A DNA stretch of 64,000 nucleotides, from the NCBI RefSeq assembly GCF_022869805.1, contig NZ_CP094974.1, forward strand, positions 4,650,001 through 4,714,000, read 5' to 3'. The notes beneath the pieces are model-generated. The model was not told the DNA's origin and searched no databases. It saw only the letters and a list, made by a program, of their open reading frames with translations. Shown here in pieces: positions 8,233-15,672 of this stretch. A program made the translations under genes and the position numbers. The first letter of the stretch is position 1. Each line of letters starts with the position of its first letter. Source of the DNA: Halosolutus halophilus (GTDB lineage: Archaea > Halobacteriota > Halobacteria > Halobacteriales > Natrialbaceae).

Positions 8233-9687
8233 TCAGGGGTCCGGATCGAAGTAGGCCGCGAGATCCGCCCCGAACTCGGGCAAGAGTTCCGTTACCGCGT
8301 CGCCGATCAGCACGTCGTACTCGTCCTCGAGCGCCGTCTCGACGTGGGCCCCGAGGCCGACGTCGAAGAGCCGATCGCTCTCGAGGAACGCCCGGGCAGT
8401 GGTGAACTCGCGGGGTCGCTCCGTGACGTACCGATCGGATTCGACGAACGGGCCGTAGGCGTCCGGATCGTCGGCGTAGGCCTCGTAGAACCCTTCGGCG
8501 TGCTCGCGAACGTGGACCGGCGGTCCGCTGTGGCGCTCGACGGCGGGGCGTTCGGCGACGGCGAGTTCGACGAAGAGGACGGCCGTCTCGTCGGCGAACG
8601 CCGCCGCGCGGAAGACGTCGAAGCCGCGATCGTCGAGGCCGTCGGTGACGCCGGTGAGTGACTTGCGGAGCTGCGGATAGAGCTGATCCTCGACGAGGTC
8701 GGGGGCGTCGAACCGGATCGCGACCGGCCTGGTTCCCCGGCGGTCGACGTGCTCGCGGAGGTCGGTGGCGTCGATCGGTTCTGGCGTGTCGGGCTCGAAG
8801 TGCTCGATTTGCGGCTCGGCGAGGAATTCGCGAGCGTAGTGCTGGAACCGGGCGACGTTCTCCGCCGCGCAGACCGCCGCGACGTTGCGCTCGGGATCGG
8901 TCGGATCGATGACGACGAGCGGATCGTCGAACGGGAGGTCGGCGTCGTCGTCTCGGGATGCGGAGGACGGCGATGCCGTCTCGCGCGCCCGGCCGTGTTC
9001 TTCGGGATCGAGTTCCACCGGCGGCTGCCAGTCGGCTGCCGCTTCGAGGAGCGATCGGAAGCCGCCGTACTCGAGGACGAGCAGTTCGGTCAGGTAGCCG
9101 CTAAAGCCCCGGGTCCGGAGGTCGCTGCCGTACGCGCCGATCCCCTTCAGGAACTGCTTCGCGAGTCGCACGTCGTCGGCGAGGTCGTCGTCGAGGCGCT
9201 CCTGGAGGTACCGGGTGTGGAAGGGGGTCCGATCGACGGCCGATCGGATCTCGGTCGCCGACTCGAGCCGGAAACAGGGGACGACGTCGACGTCGAACCC
9301 CTCGACGGTCCCTTTCACGTAGGGATGTTCGGCGTACTCCTCGTGGCCCTCTGGGAGGGTCTCGTGGCCGACCGCGAGGCCGTACCGTTCGAGGGTCGCC
9401 CGATCGAGGTCCGGCGGGAACCGCACGAAGATATCGATGTCGCGATCGCCGCTGATCCACGTGTTCCGGGCGGTCGAGCCGACCTGAACGACGTCGGCGT
9501 CGGGGCAGCGCTCGGTCGCCGCGGATTCGGCGCGCTCGAGCAGTCGATCGGCGACCGATCGGAGCTGGCTACGCTCGTCCGCGTCGGGGTCGATGCGATC
9601 GCGCACCGTGGCGACGACGCTCTCGAAGTCGCCTTCGTCAGACGCCCGGTCGTCGCGATCGGCGTCTCCGTCGCTCTCGTCACTCAT
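8233..9687 (-). CDS. cca: CCA-adding tRNA nucleotidyltransferase, class I
   Basis: 484 residues from the ATG at 9687. The nucleotidyltransferase signature VGSTARNTWISGDRDIDIF (about residue 69) carries the G-S and D-x-D catalytic elements of class I archaeal enzymes. Downstream features also fit: the KGTVEGFDVDVVP strand with the third Asp, RLAKQFLKGIGAYGSDLRT and FSGYLTELLVLEYG. It adds or repairs CCA at tRNA 3' ends, which is needed because the tRNA genes in this window do not encode CCA. It is transcribed away from tRNA-Asn. Length is slightly above the usual 450. Confidence 0.95.
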   Translation of the reverse strand: MSDESDGDADRDDRASDEGDFESVVATVRDRIDPDADERSQLRSVADRLLERAESAATERCPDADVVQVGSTARNTWISGDRDIDIFVRFPPDLDRATLERYGLAVGHETLPEGHEEYAEHPYVKGTVEGFDVDVVPCFRLESATEIRSAVDRTPFHTRYLQERLDDDLADDVRLAKQFLKGIGAYGSDLRTRGFSGYLTELLVLEYGGFRSLLEAAADWQPPVELDPEEHGRARETASPSSASRDDDADLPFDDPLVVIDPTDPERNVAAVCAAENVARFQHYAREFLAEPQIEHFEPDTPEPIDATDLREHVDRRGTRPVAIRFDAPDLVEDQLYPQLRKSLTGVTDGLDDRGFDVFRAAAFADETAVLFVELAVAERPAVERHSGPPVHVREHAEGFYEAYADDPDAYGPFVESDRYVTERPREFTTARAFLESDRLFDVGLGAHVETALEDEYDVLIGDAVTELLPEFGADLAAYFDPDP

Positions 9688-9788
9688 TGGCGGGTGGTAC
9701 TCGCGCACCGAGGGAAAGTGTGTCGAACACGGGCACGGGGCGGGGAAAACGAAAGCCCTATCAAATACACCCCACTACCAAAAGATGA

Positions 9789-9892
9789 GCCGAAGTAGCT
9801 CAGATGGTAGAGCACCTCGCTGTTACGGTGATTCAGGTCATCTGATCGCCGCAGATACGAGGTTGTCCCAGGTTCGAGTCCTGGCTTCGGCG
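9789..9892 (+). tRNA. tRNA-Asn (anticodon GTT) with a 31-nt intron
   Basis: Acceptor GCCGAAG pairs with CTTCGGC and discriminator G. The anticodon loop CTGTTA..A gives GTT. The intron at 9826-9856 sits between positions 37 and 38. A canonical bulge-helix-bulge is visible: the 4-bp helix CTGT (9820-9823)/GCAG (9851-9854), bulges TAC and ATA, and flanking helices CCTCG/CGAGG and GGTGAT/ATCGCC. Removal leaves a 73-nt tRNA. A T-rich terminator (CTTTTATT) follows. Confidence 0.93.
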
Positions 9893-9972
9893 CTTTTATT
9901 AAACCATCCTTTCGCGAGGAGCGATTGGTTCCTCCCCGACGATTTATAACTGATTACGCGGCCAACCGTTCT

Positions 9973-10437
9973 ATGGTCGACCGAACGACGCGGTACTAGG
10001 AACTCGAACAGCCACAGAAACGTGGACAGGCGACGGAAGCGATCGTCCAGTCGGCGTTCGTCCTCCGCGATATCCCGGTTCTCGTTCCGACATACGATAA
10101 CGAGCCGTACGATATGGTGGTCGAGGTCGGTGGCCGTTTTCACCGAATTCAGTGCAAGACGGCGTACCGAAAGAGCGAGGGGACGGTCGCTTTCGAAACG
10201 GTCGGCACGCGACAGCGCCGGGATGGCTACGATCGACGAGGGTACGACGACCGCGCGGAGTACTTCGCGGTCTACGATCCGATCAACGACAACCGCTATC
10301 TCGTGCCGGTTTCCGACGCTGCGAGCGGCAAAATCGAACTCCGATTCCGTGAGCCGAAGAACGGGCAACAAATCGGGATCAACTGGTGCGGGGATTACCT
10401 GCTCGACGACCGCCTCGAGGAACTCCAACAACCGTAG
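9973..10437 (+). pseudogene. PD-(D/E)XK endonuclease gene interrupted by one TAG
   Basis: From the ATG at 9973 the frame reads 8 codons, hits TAG at 9997-9999, then stays open to 10437; without the stop the protein would be 154 residues. The body fits the small PD-(D/E)XK family related to group I intron-associated endonucleases (PDDEXK_5-like): YDMVVEVGGRFHRIQCKTAY supplies the Asp and the Gln-Cys-Lys strand. No ATG, GTG or TTG lies between the stop and the core, so the product would lack its N-terminal helix. The gene starts 80 bases behind the intron-bearing tRNA-Asn. Everything else looks undamaged, suggesting recent inactivation, suppression or a sequencing error. Confidence 0.65.
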
Positions 10438-10617
10438 TGGTCCGCGAGTCGTCGCTACGATCTCGACCCGGCGGGGTCGACCGGTGGCACCAGCAAGTAG
10501 TCGACAGGCCCGATTGGCGGCTCACTCGCGGATATGCTCCATGAGTCGGCCCCGGCATCGAGGCGAGCGCGTCGATCCGGGGGAGCTATTATCGCCCTTC
10601 GGCGACGACGTACGCCC

Positions 10618-11202
10618 ATGGCAACGGATCGAAGCGATCGCCGGAGTACAGACGACCACGGCCACGACGTCATTGATCCGCTCTACGTCGGGATCGTCAC
10701 CGTCTCGACGTCCCGCGCCGCCGCGGAGGACCCGGACGATCCGGGCGGCGACACCATCCAGGAGTGCTTCGAGGCCGAGGGACACGAAATCCGGGAGCGC
10801 GTGCTGGTCCGGGACGACTACTCCTCGATCCGCACGGCCGTTCGGAGCCTCGTCGCGCGTCGTGACGTCGACGTCGTCCTGACGACGGGCGGTACCGGGG
10901 TGACGGCCGACGACGTCTCTCCCGAGGCGACGTCGTCGCTGTTCGAGCGCGACCTACCGGGTTTCGGCGAACTGTTCCGATCGCTCTCGTGGGAGGAGGT
11001 CGGTACCCGCGCGATGGCCTCGCGTGCGACGGCCGGCATCGCCGTCGACACCCCCGTCTTCTGCCTGCCCGGGAGCACGGGTGCCTGCGAGACCGCCTGC
11101 GAGGAACTGATCGTCCCCGAGGCGCCTCACCTCGTGGGGCTCGCGACCCGTCACCAACAGGACGCGACCGACCAGTCCCTGTCGGCCTACCAGTCCGAGT
11201 GA
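10618..11202 (+). CDS. moaB: Molybdenum cofactor biosynthesis protein MoaB/MogA
   Basis: 194 residues from the ATG at 10618, where a TATA-like CTATTAT sits about 30 bases upstream. The MoCF/MPT-binding fold is shown by VGIVTVSTSR (about 24), DDYSSIRTAV (about 64), the hallmark LTTGGTGVTADDVSPEAT (about 88) and FCLPGSTGACETA (about 152). It adenylylates molybdopterin before metal insertion in molybdo- or tungsto-enzymes. No other moa gene is adjacent; cofactor genes are commonly scattered in haloarchaea. The first 20 residues are a polar, variable extension. Confidence 0.9.
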   Translation: MATDRSDRRSTDDHGHDVIDPLYVGIVTVSTSRAAAEDPDDPGGDTIQECFEAEGHEIRERVLVRDDYSSIRTAVRSLVARRDVDVVLTTGGTGVTADDVSPEATSSLFERDLPGFGELFRSLSWEEVGTRAMASRATAGIAVDTPVFCLPGSTGACETACEELIVPEAPHLVGLATRHQQDATDQSLSAYQSE

Positions 11203-11304
11203 CGGCCCGATCGAACGGATTCGGTTTTCGATCGCGGCGACCGGGGTACGGTCCGGGCGGCTATCGTTTCGATCATCCGGACCGTTCGCCTGGCCTGAAC
11301 TGGT

Positions 11305-11311
11305 CTTTATT
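11305..11311 (+). promoter_or_regulatory. TATA box of the 44-residue protein gene
   Basis: CTTTATT centred about 31 bases before the ATG at 11339. Confidence 0.5.
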
Positions 11312-11338
11312 GACACTGCGAGGATAGTCTCGTGTGCT

Positions 11339-11473
11339 ATGTGCCACTGCTTCGAGGACGTCCGAGACCTGTCAGCCGAGGAGCGCGAAGACGTACTCGA
11401 ATCCCACGATCGGGAGGAACCCGAGGCCGAACTGTCCGCCGCAGAACTGGACGCGATCGAGGGGACGGCGTAG
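11339..11473 (+). CDS. 44-residue acidic protein with an N-terminal Cys-His-Cys
   Basis: ATG at 11339, TAG at 11471. The peptide begins MCHCFEDVRDL and is otherwise strongly acidic and helical (SAEEREDVL, AAELDAIEG). A good TATA element (CTTTATT, 11305-11311) sits about 30 bases upstream, fitting a leaderless transcript. The lone CHC could bind metal with a partner or by dimerisation. Conserved-looking haloarchaeal small protein, function unknown. Confidence 0.6.
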   Translation: MCHCFEDVRDLSAEEREDVLESHDREEPEAELSAAELDAIEGTA

Positions 11474-11534
11474 GCCGGCAGCGATCGGCGGACAGTAAGC
11501 GTTAATTATCGTTCAGCGTGTTCGTATTTCGTAC

Positions 11535-11648
11535 GGGCCCTTAGCTCAGTCTGGTAAGAGCGCTCGGCTCATAACGCGGTCCCACGCCCACGATCGTGAG
11601 TCCGTGTGGGATACCGAGTGGTCGATGGTTCGAATCCGTCAGGGCCCA
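11535..11648 (+). tRNA. Elongator tRNA-Met (anticodon CAT) with a 39-nt intron
   Basis: Acceptor GGGCCCT/AGGGCCC with discriminator A. The anticodon arm CTCGG-CTCATA-A-CCGAG gives CAT. The intron spans 11574-11612 in the canonical 37/38 site. The bulge-helix-bulge is clear: helix CTCA (11568-11571)/TGGG (11607-11610), bulges TAA and ATA, and inner helix CGCGG/CCGTG. The mature tRNA is 75 nt. Introns in elongator tRNA-Met are typical of haloarchaea; this one is shorter than the about 75 nt of Haloferax. Confidence 0.93.
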
Positions 11649-11825
11649 TGCGCAAAAAACCCGAAGCGTGGCCGAAACGAATTCGGCCGATACTCGGGAC
11701 TTCACCCATTCGAGAGTTTCATTCTTCCTATCGGAAACACCGGCCCCAGAACCTGAACCGAACCAGTCACTGGTTCCGGGTCGTCGCTGTCGTGCGATAT
11801 TCGTAGCCGAAACGAGGTGGTCGGC

Positions 11826-12056
11826 GTGACGATCGCGTCGTGGTCGTCAGTCGATCGATCGACGTGCCGTCACTGCGGAGCTCACGTCACCGATCGGTTC
11901 CGCCGCGTCTTCGGTGACGATCGCGTTCGCGCCCATCGTTGCAGCGACTGCGATAGCTACCGCCGACTGAGCCGCGGATCCGCTGCTGGCGTCGACGTTG
12001 GGATTCCCGATCCGGAGACGTCATCTGGCCGTCACGGAGGTGAGGCGACTGCGTGA
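11826..12056 (+). CDS. Small zinc-finger protein (DUF7563-like)
   Basis: 76 residues from GTG at 11826. Two CxxC pairs (CRHCGAHVTDRFRRVFGDD and CSDC) are spaced as in the haloarchaeal small zinc-finger family often annotated DUF7563 (C-x2-C-G-x-x-V-T...V-F...C-x2-C). It is predicted to bind one zinc ion, possibly contacting nucleic acid. The C-terminal half is low-complexity and Gly-rich. The start is a GTG because no ATG is in frame. Function unknown. Confidence 0.65.
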   Translation: MTIASWSSVDRSTCRHCGAHVTDRFRRVFGDDRVRAHRCSDCDSYRRLSRGSAAGVDVGIPDPETSSGRHGGEATA

Positions 12057-12214
12057 CGGACTGTTCGTCTCGGCAAGTCGGCTGTACGACGTCGAGAGTC
12101 GGACGTCCATAGCCCACCCTGCGGCGCAGGCGACGGACGAGCAAGTTCGGTGCGCAGTCGAGAACAGAGGTGGGTCGGCGTGAGCAGTACGGTTCGCCGC
12201 GAGAGACCGGGTGT

Positions 12215-12343
12215 TCAGAAGACGACGTTCCAGACGTGGCCGCAGTCGCTGCACTCGAACGTTCGCTGCAACCCTTCTTCGATCACCTCTCGACAAATCT
12301 CCTCGCACGGAGAAAACAGACACTCCGGACAGGGCACATTCAT
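12215..12343 (-). CDS. 42-residue zinc-ribbon protein
   Basis: ATG at 12343, ends at 12215. Four ligand cysteines are arranged as CPEC (residues 5-8) and CSDC (residues 31-34), with an acidic helix between and the closing GHVWNVVF typical of zinc ribbons. An extra cysteine pair (SPCEEIC) lies just after the first knuckle. It probably binds one zinc and could act as a small nucleic-acid or protein adaptor. Upstream it overlaps the 3' part of the membrane-protein frame at 12340-12651. Confidence 0.65.
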   Translation of the reverse strand: MNVPCPECLFSPCEEICREVIEEGLQRTFECSDCGHVWNVVF

Positions 12344-12651
12344 TGGACTGGTACGGAGGGCCCCACGGGCGTAAATTGCGTAGTACTGGAATTTGAACGG
12401 TTTCGGCCATCGCACAAGAACGCCAATCGCGAAGGCGGTGATTCGCGATGAGCCGCCTCGTCGAATCCGACGAGTGCGAACGGTGCGGCGATCGCGATCG
12501 CGCCCATCGTGAAGACGAACGCCCAGGTGATCTCGGTCCCGGACGGCGAGTACAGCGCGTCGCTCAGGTAGAACGTGACGGGATCGTCGACGCCGATCGT
12601 GTCGATCCCGCTCATCGCGAGCGTCGCCGCGACGAATAGGAAAGCGAGCAC
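12340..12651 (-). pseudogene. Two-helix membrane protein, probably frameshifted
   Basis: The frame from 12651 encodes a membrane helix ([15 protein letters not shown]), a loop, then a second helix ([20 protein letters not shown]). Upstream in the same frame the sequence stays protein-like ([20 protein letters not shown]) but has no start codon. A GTG at 12751 in another frame begins a sensible N-terminus ([12 protein letters not shown]), so a one-base loss near 12712 probably broke a gene originally spanning 12751 to about 12430. After the second helix the translation becomes basic and unnatural. Family not recognised. Confidence 0.45.
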
Positions 12652-12755
12652 GGTGTCGATGAGATCGGCGCCCTCGATCTCGGCGAACGGGATCTCCTCG
12701 GTGAAAGCATCAGGAAAACCGCCGGAATCCCTCGGGTCTCCCGATACTCACCAAC

Positions 12756-12761
12756 TTTTAT
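12756..12761 (+). promoter_or_regulatory. TATA box of the AbrB-like gene
   Basis: TTTTAT sits about 27 bases ahead of the ATG at 12786, the normal spacing for a leaderless haloarchaeal transcript. Confidence 0.5.
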
Positions 12762-12785
12762 GAGATGGGGGGTTGCCCGCCGGAT

Positions 12786-12971
12786 ATGGCGCTGAACAAA
12801 CTCCGACAGCTGGATCGAGGCTCGATCGGAATCACGCTCTAGAAAGACGACGTGCGCGTCGAGGGGCTGTTAGATGAGAACGGCGATCTCGAGGGAGAGC
12901 ACCACGTCCATAGCCGCCACGTCGACGAGGGGGAGTGGACGCTCGAACTCGTCGAGGGGATTAACACGTGA
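12786..12971 (+). pseudogene. AbrB-like small regulator gene with one in-frame TAG
   Basis: From ATG 12786 the frame gives 18 residues (ALNKLRQLDRGSIGITL), a TAG at 12840-12842, then 42 more residues (KDDVRVEGLLDENGDLEG...) to TGA. The pieces join into the haloarchaeal AbrB/SpoVT-type fold, in which the interrupted position is usually Pro of an LPKDDL motif. Such proteins are dimeric DNA-binding antitoxin-like regulators. Promoter, start and the rest of the frame are intact, so one codon change is the only visible damage. No toxin partner is seen. Confidence 0.6.
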
Positions 12972-13071
12972 TCAAAGACTGTGAAACAGGTTCTTCAGGT
13001 CCGACCCCACGGGTCGTGCTCAGATGTATCGACAGACTTCGATCTCTGCACCCTGCTGTGGGCGATGGGCC

Positions 13072-13150
13072 GTTCGGGTGCAGAGAATCGAACCCGATCG
13101 ATCCGGCCCCCGCGCCGGTCGACGCGACGGCCCGACCAATCTACTCAAAG
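13072..13150 (-). pseudogene. tRNA-like remnant
   Basis: Plus-strand bases 13072-13097 closely match the 3' end of tRNA-His in this window (GTCCGGGTGCGAGAATCGAA), with one substitution and one insertion. Further along, GACCAATCTACTC resembles a D-arm on the minus strand. The T-stem has mismatches and no acceptor pairing or anticodon loop forms, so this is not a functional tRNA. Confidence 0.4.
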
Positions 13151-13215
13151 AACAGATCGGTCGCTCATCCGAGGGGGACGCAATCAAACCCTCCGTGCAT
13201 ACACCGGTTTAAACC

Positions 13216-13476
13216 ATGACGCGACGAACCAGCCTGAAACTCACCGACGAACGAGAACGCCAGCTCGAACGCGCCAGCGAACTGATCGCCGCCGACCAGC
13301 ACGACGACCCGACGATGTCCGTCGTGATCGATGCGGCACTTCAGCACCTCCTCGAGTCGGAACAGAACGTCCAGGACGCTCGTGGCGAGTTCGATCCCGA
13401 GACGATCCAGACGATCGCAAACACCTCGGTAATCGGACTCCGGTATCGGACGTCGGTCGAGAGCCGACGGCGGTAG
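13216..13476 (+). CDS. DUF7386-like small haloarchaeal protein
   Basis: 86 residues. It begins TRRTSLKLTDERERQLE, continues with ASELIAADQHDDPTMSVVIDAAL and LLESEQN, a pattern shared by many haloarchaeal ribbon-helix-helix-like proteins annotated DUF7386. The N-terminal strand plus two helices suggests DNA binding as a dimer. It starts directly after the tRNA-like remnant in the accessory region. An own promoter cannot be pinned down; a GGTTTAAACC palindrome lies just before the ATG at about 13205-13214. Confidence 0.7.
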   Translation: MTRRTSLKLTDERERQLERASELIAADQHDDPTMSVVIDAALQHLLESEQNVQDARGEFDPETIQTIANTSVIGLRYRTSVESRRR

Positions 13477-13653
13477 GTGCGATAGAGCATCGTCTCGAAA
13501 GATGTAGCAACGGGTCCGTTGAAATTTCATTCTTCAGACGTAATCTTGCTTGAAACAGCTGTCACGTAGATGTGCATATCTATCGTTCGATTGCTGTGGT
13601 ATTCTCTGACACATATCCAAAATTGATTTCAAATCTGGCATGAAGATAGTAGC
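13477..13653. other. A+T-richer spacer before the methyltransferase
   Basis: Base composition drops sharply here and stays lower through 14420 (for example TTGATTTCAAATC near 13625), suggesting acquired DNA. No gene seen. Confidence 0.4.
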
Positions 13654-14415
13654 ATGAACGGCCCCGGCGAGTTCTTCGATCCAGTTGCCCAACTCTACGA
13701 CGCTCATGTGGCTTCAGACGATGACGAATCGCTCCCAGACGATACCGTCTTTTACCGGGAGTTAGCCCGGGAAGCCGACGGCCCCGTGCTTGAACTCGGT
13801 GTCGGGACCGGTCGGATCTATTTGGAACTACTGGATGATGATATCGACGCCGATGGAATCGACCTCTCGCAGGCTATGCTTGATCAACTCCACGAAAACG
13901 CTGATTCTCGCAATTTAGATCCATCAGTCCGGGTTGCGGATATCACCAATTTTGACCCTGATCGAAAGTACGACCTTATATATGCTCCCAATCGAGTGTT
14001 TAATCACTTACCGACGCTGGCTGACCAGCGCGCGGCACTTCTCAATATTCGCGACGCACTTGCATCCAATGGCCAGTTTGCCCTCAATACGTTTGTCCCA
14101 CGGTTCAAGACCGTAGTCGAAAACTATGGCGAACCTCAGGAAGACCAGATGATAGTGAACGATGACTCGTATCGTTTAGTGATGACTTCATATCTCAGTG
14201 ATGAAGTCGAGCAGGTCGCTCATCTCCATCAAGAGGTGTATCGCGGCGAGGAATTAGTTGCCGAGCGCAAGACGCCGTTAGCACTTATTCCCAAACGCCA
14301 ATTCGAACTGTTGTTCGAACTGACGGAGTTCAACGACTGGCAGGCCTATGGCGGCTTCGACCGTAATCGATTGGAATCGTCCGATCAAGAGATGGTCTGG
14401 GTGGTGGATGCATAA
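13654..14415 (+). CDS. Class I SAM-dependent methyltransferase
   Basis: 253 residues. The SAM-binding motif I VLELGVGTGRIYLELL is at about residue 47, the acidic loop of motif II (GIDLSQAMLDQL) at about 71, and motif IV-like KYDLIYAPNRVFNHL at about 107, giving a complete Rossmann methyltransferase. A C-terminal sheet follows (SYLSDEVEQVAHLHQEVYRG). The substrate is unknown; the layout resembles small-molecule methyltransferases. Codon use is A+T-richer than neighbouring genes, so horizontal gain is likely. It sits alone between broken and small genes. Confidence 0.8.
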   Translation: MNGPGEFFDPVAQLYDAHVASDDDESLPDDTVFYRELAREADGPVLELGVGTGRIYLELLDDDIDADGIDLSQAMLDQLHENADSRNLDPSVRVADITNFDPDRKYDLIYAPNRVFNHLPTLADQRAALLNIRDALASNGQFALNTFVPRFKTVVENYGEPQEDQMIVNDDSYRLVMTSYLSDEVEQVAHLHQEVYRGEELVAERKTPLALIPKRQFELLFELTEFNDWQAYGGFDRNRLESSDQEMVWVVDA

Positions 14416-14532
14416 TCAGCAGTTACACCATCTGTACATAGCACGACCGTTGAGTACCTATCGACAACAAAGGGTTTCAACAGGGCCGTAGCAACGATTC
14501 AGCAGAGCCACAGTCGCATCAAAAACACCGTT

Positions 14533-14924
14533 CTATCGAACCGTACCCAGATTCCGAGCCGCATCCGCGGAGATCGTGATGTACTGCTCGCCGAGTTCGA
14601 CGCGATCGCCGGAAACCTCCCGAATCAGTGCTACCAAGTTCTCCAGATAGTCGTGGTTGCGCCGTTCGCGAATCGCGGGCCGTTTCGATCGCCCGAATGG
14701 CGTCGGGTGCACCACCGTTGTCGATCCAGGTTCGCAGTCGCGATCGCGGGAGATCGAGCGCCGACGCGGTTGCCCCGGATTCGCAACCGTTCTTTCGGGC
14801 GTGGTCGATCGCCTCGCGATACTGTTCGCCCGCTTCCCAGACGTCCGCGTACGACCCACCGTCGGAAGTGCGGGCGATCGCCTGTTCGTCGATCGGGCGC
14901 GAACTGGTTGTACCTGAGCCTGGG
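14533..14924 (-). pseudogene. Remnant of an HTH / homing-endonuclease-like protein
   Basis: On the minus strand an N-terminal piece (DVWEAGEQYREAIDHARKNG, then GATASALDLPRSRLRTWIDN) forms a helix-turn-helix seen in haloarchaeal proteins that normally continue into a LAGLIDADG-like domain. Near 14650 the frame changes and only the family-style tail remains (YLENLVALIREVSGDRVELG...ITISADAARNLG), to the TAG at 14533. The middle several hundred bases are missing and no start codon is in frame. A dead copy formed by internal deletion. Family assignment is from memory. Confidence 0.5.
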
Positions 14925-14940
14925 ATCGATCACGCATAAC

Positions 14941-15234
14941 AGTTATTGACCCGCTTTCATTTCCTGGGAATCGCAAGACAGCGATGCTTCAAGTCACCGC
15001 TGTAACTCTTCCATGGGGTTCTGATTATCAGCTTTGAAAACCCTCTCAATTTCTGGGAAGGTCACGATCCCTTATCTATAAGTGGGGTCGGTCAACTCCT
15101 ATCAGTTGACCCCGAAAGAATGGCACGGAAAGGCGACGCACAAGAGGGCTGTCCCAATCCCCTTATAGGCGTCATGCGGTGGTTCCATACTGCTACCAAT
15201 AACTTTTCCGACCGTTCAGGGGTGCTGTGTAATC
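14941..15234. other. A+T-rich region with palindromes ahead of the pilin gene
   Basis: No gene. It contains CTTATCTATAAG (15071-15082), the perfect hairpin at 15090-15111 and a TATA-like CCTTATAG at about 15160-15167, which is the likely pilin promoter region. Confidence 0.5.
15090..15111. repeat. Perfect inverted repeat
   Basis: GGTCAACT (15090-15097), a 6-base loop, and AGTTGACC (15104-15111). It may be a regulator site, a terminator or an insertion-sequence end; its position 120 bases before the pilin ATG favours regulation. Confidence 0.5.
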
Positions 15235-15672
15235 ATGAACGTTGAAAACTATCGCAAAAAGTTGATCGGAAACGAGGAGGAACGAGCCGTATCGCCAGTT
15301 ATCGGCGTCATTCTAATGGTCGCCATCACTGTGATTCTCGCGGCCGTGATCGCGGCATTCGTACTGGACCTTGGTAGCGGACTTGAGAACCAAGCTCAAG
15401 CGGGCGTTAGTATCAGTGACGATGAGACTGCGGAAGTTACTGTCACTGTTGAGTCGTTAGCCAACGCAGACAAGGTTGAGATTCGTAACAGTGCAGGTAA
15501 CGAGATTGGCACTAATCCCGGTGACGGAACTATAAATTCTGTCGGTGGATCGCTTACTGTCGATAGTAATGGGAATGGCGACGTGAACGCAGGTGCTGGT
15601 GATTACTCTGTTGTTGCCCTGTACGAAAACGGTGAAGGTGCGAACACAGTAGCAACGTTCACAGTCACGTAA
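15235..15672 (+). CDS. Type IV pilin (PilA-like)
   Basis: 145 residues. The N-terminus has the haloarchaeal pilin signature: a short basic leader, then ERAVSPVIGVILMVAITVIL and AAVIAAFVLDLG, where prepilin peptidase (PibD) would cut before or within the AVSPVIG segment. The conserved hydrophobic helix forms the pilus core; the rest is a Gly/Asn/Val-rich beta domain (AEVTVTVESLANADKVEI). Such pilins mediate surface adhesion. It stands alone without pilus assembly genes, as is common for scattered haloarchaeal pilins. Codon use is slightly A+T-rich. Confidence 0.88.
   Translation: MNVENYRKKLIGNEEERAVSPVIGVILMVAITVILAAVIAAFVLDLGSGLENQAQAGVSISDDETAEVTVTVESLANADKVEIRNSAGNEIGTNPGDGTINSVGGSLTVDSNGNGDVNAGAGDYSVVALYENGEGANTVATFTVT

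Noticed and set aside
11649-12214. Extra tRNA or protein genes between tRNA-Met and the zinc-ribbon gene
   Set aside because: Only the small zinc-finger gene at 11826-12056 has support.
9973-12971. Genetic-code use of TAG for pyrrolysine
   Set aside because: Many intact genes here end in TAG (for example the HDAC and the 44-residue gene), and no pyl gene is visible, so general recoding is unlikely; single mutations suffice.
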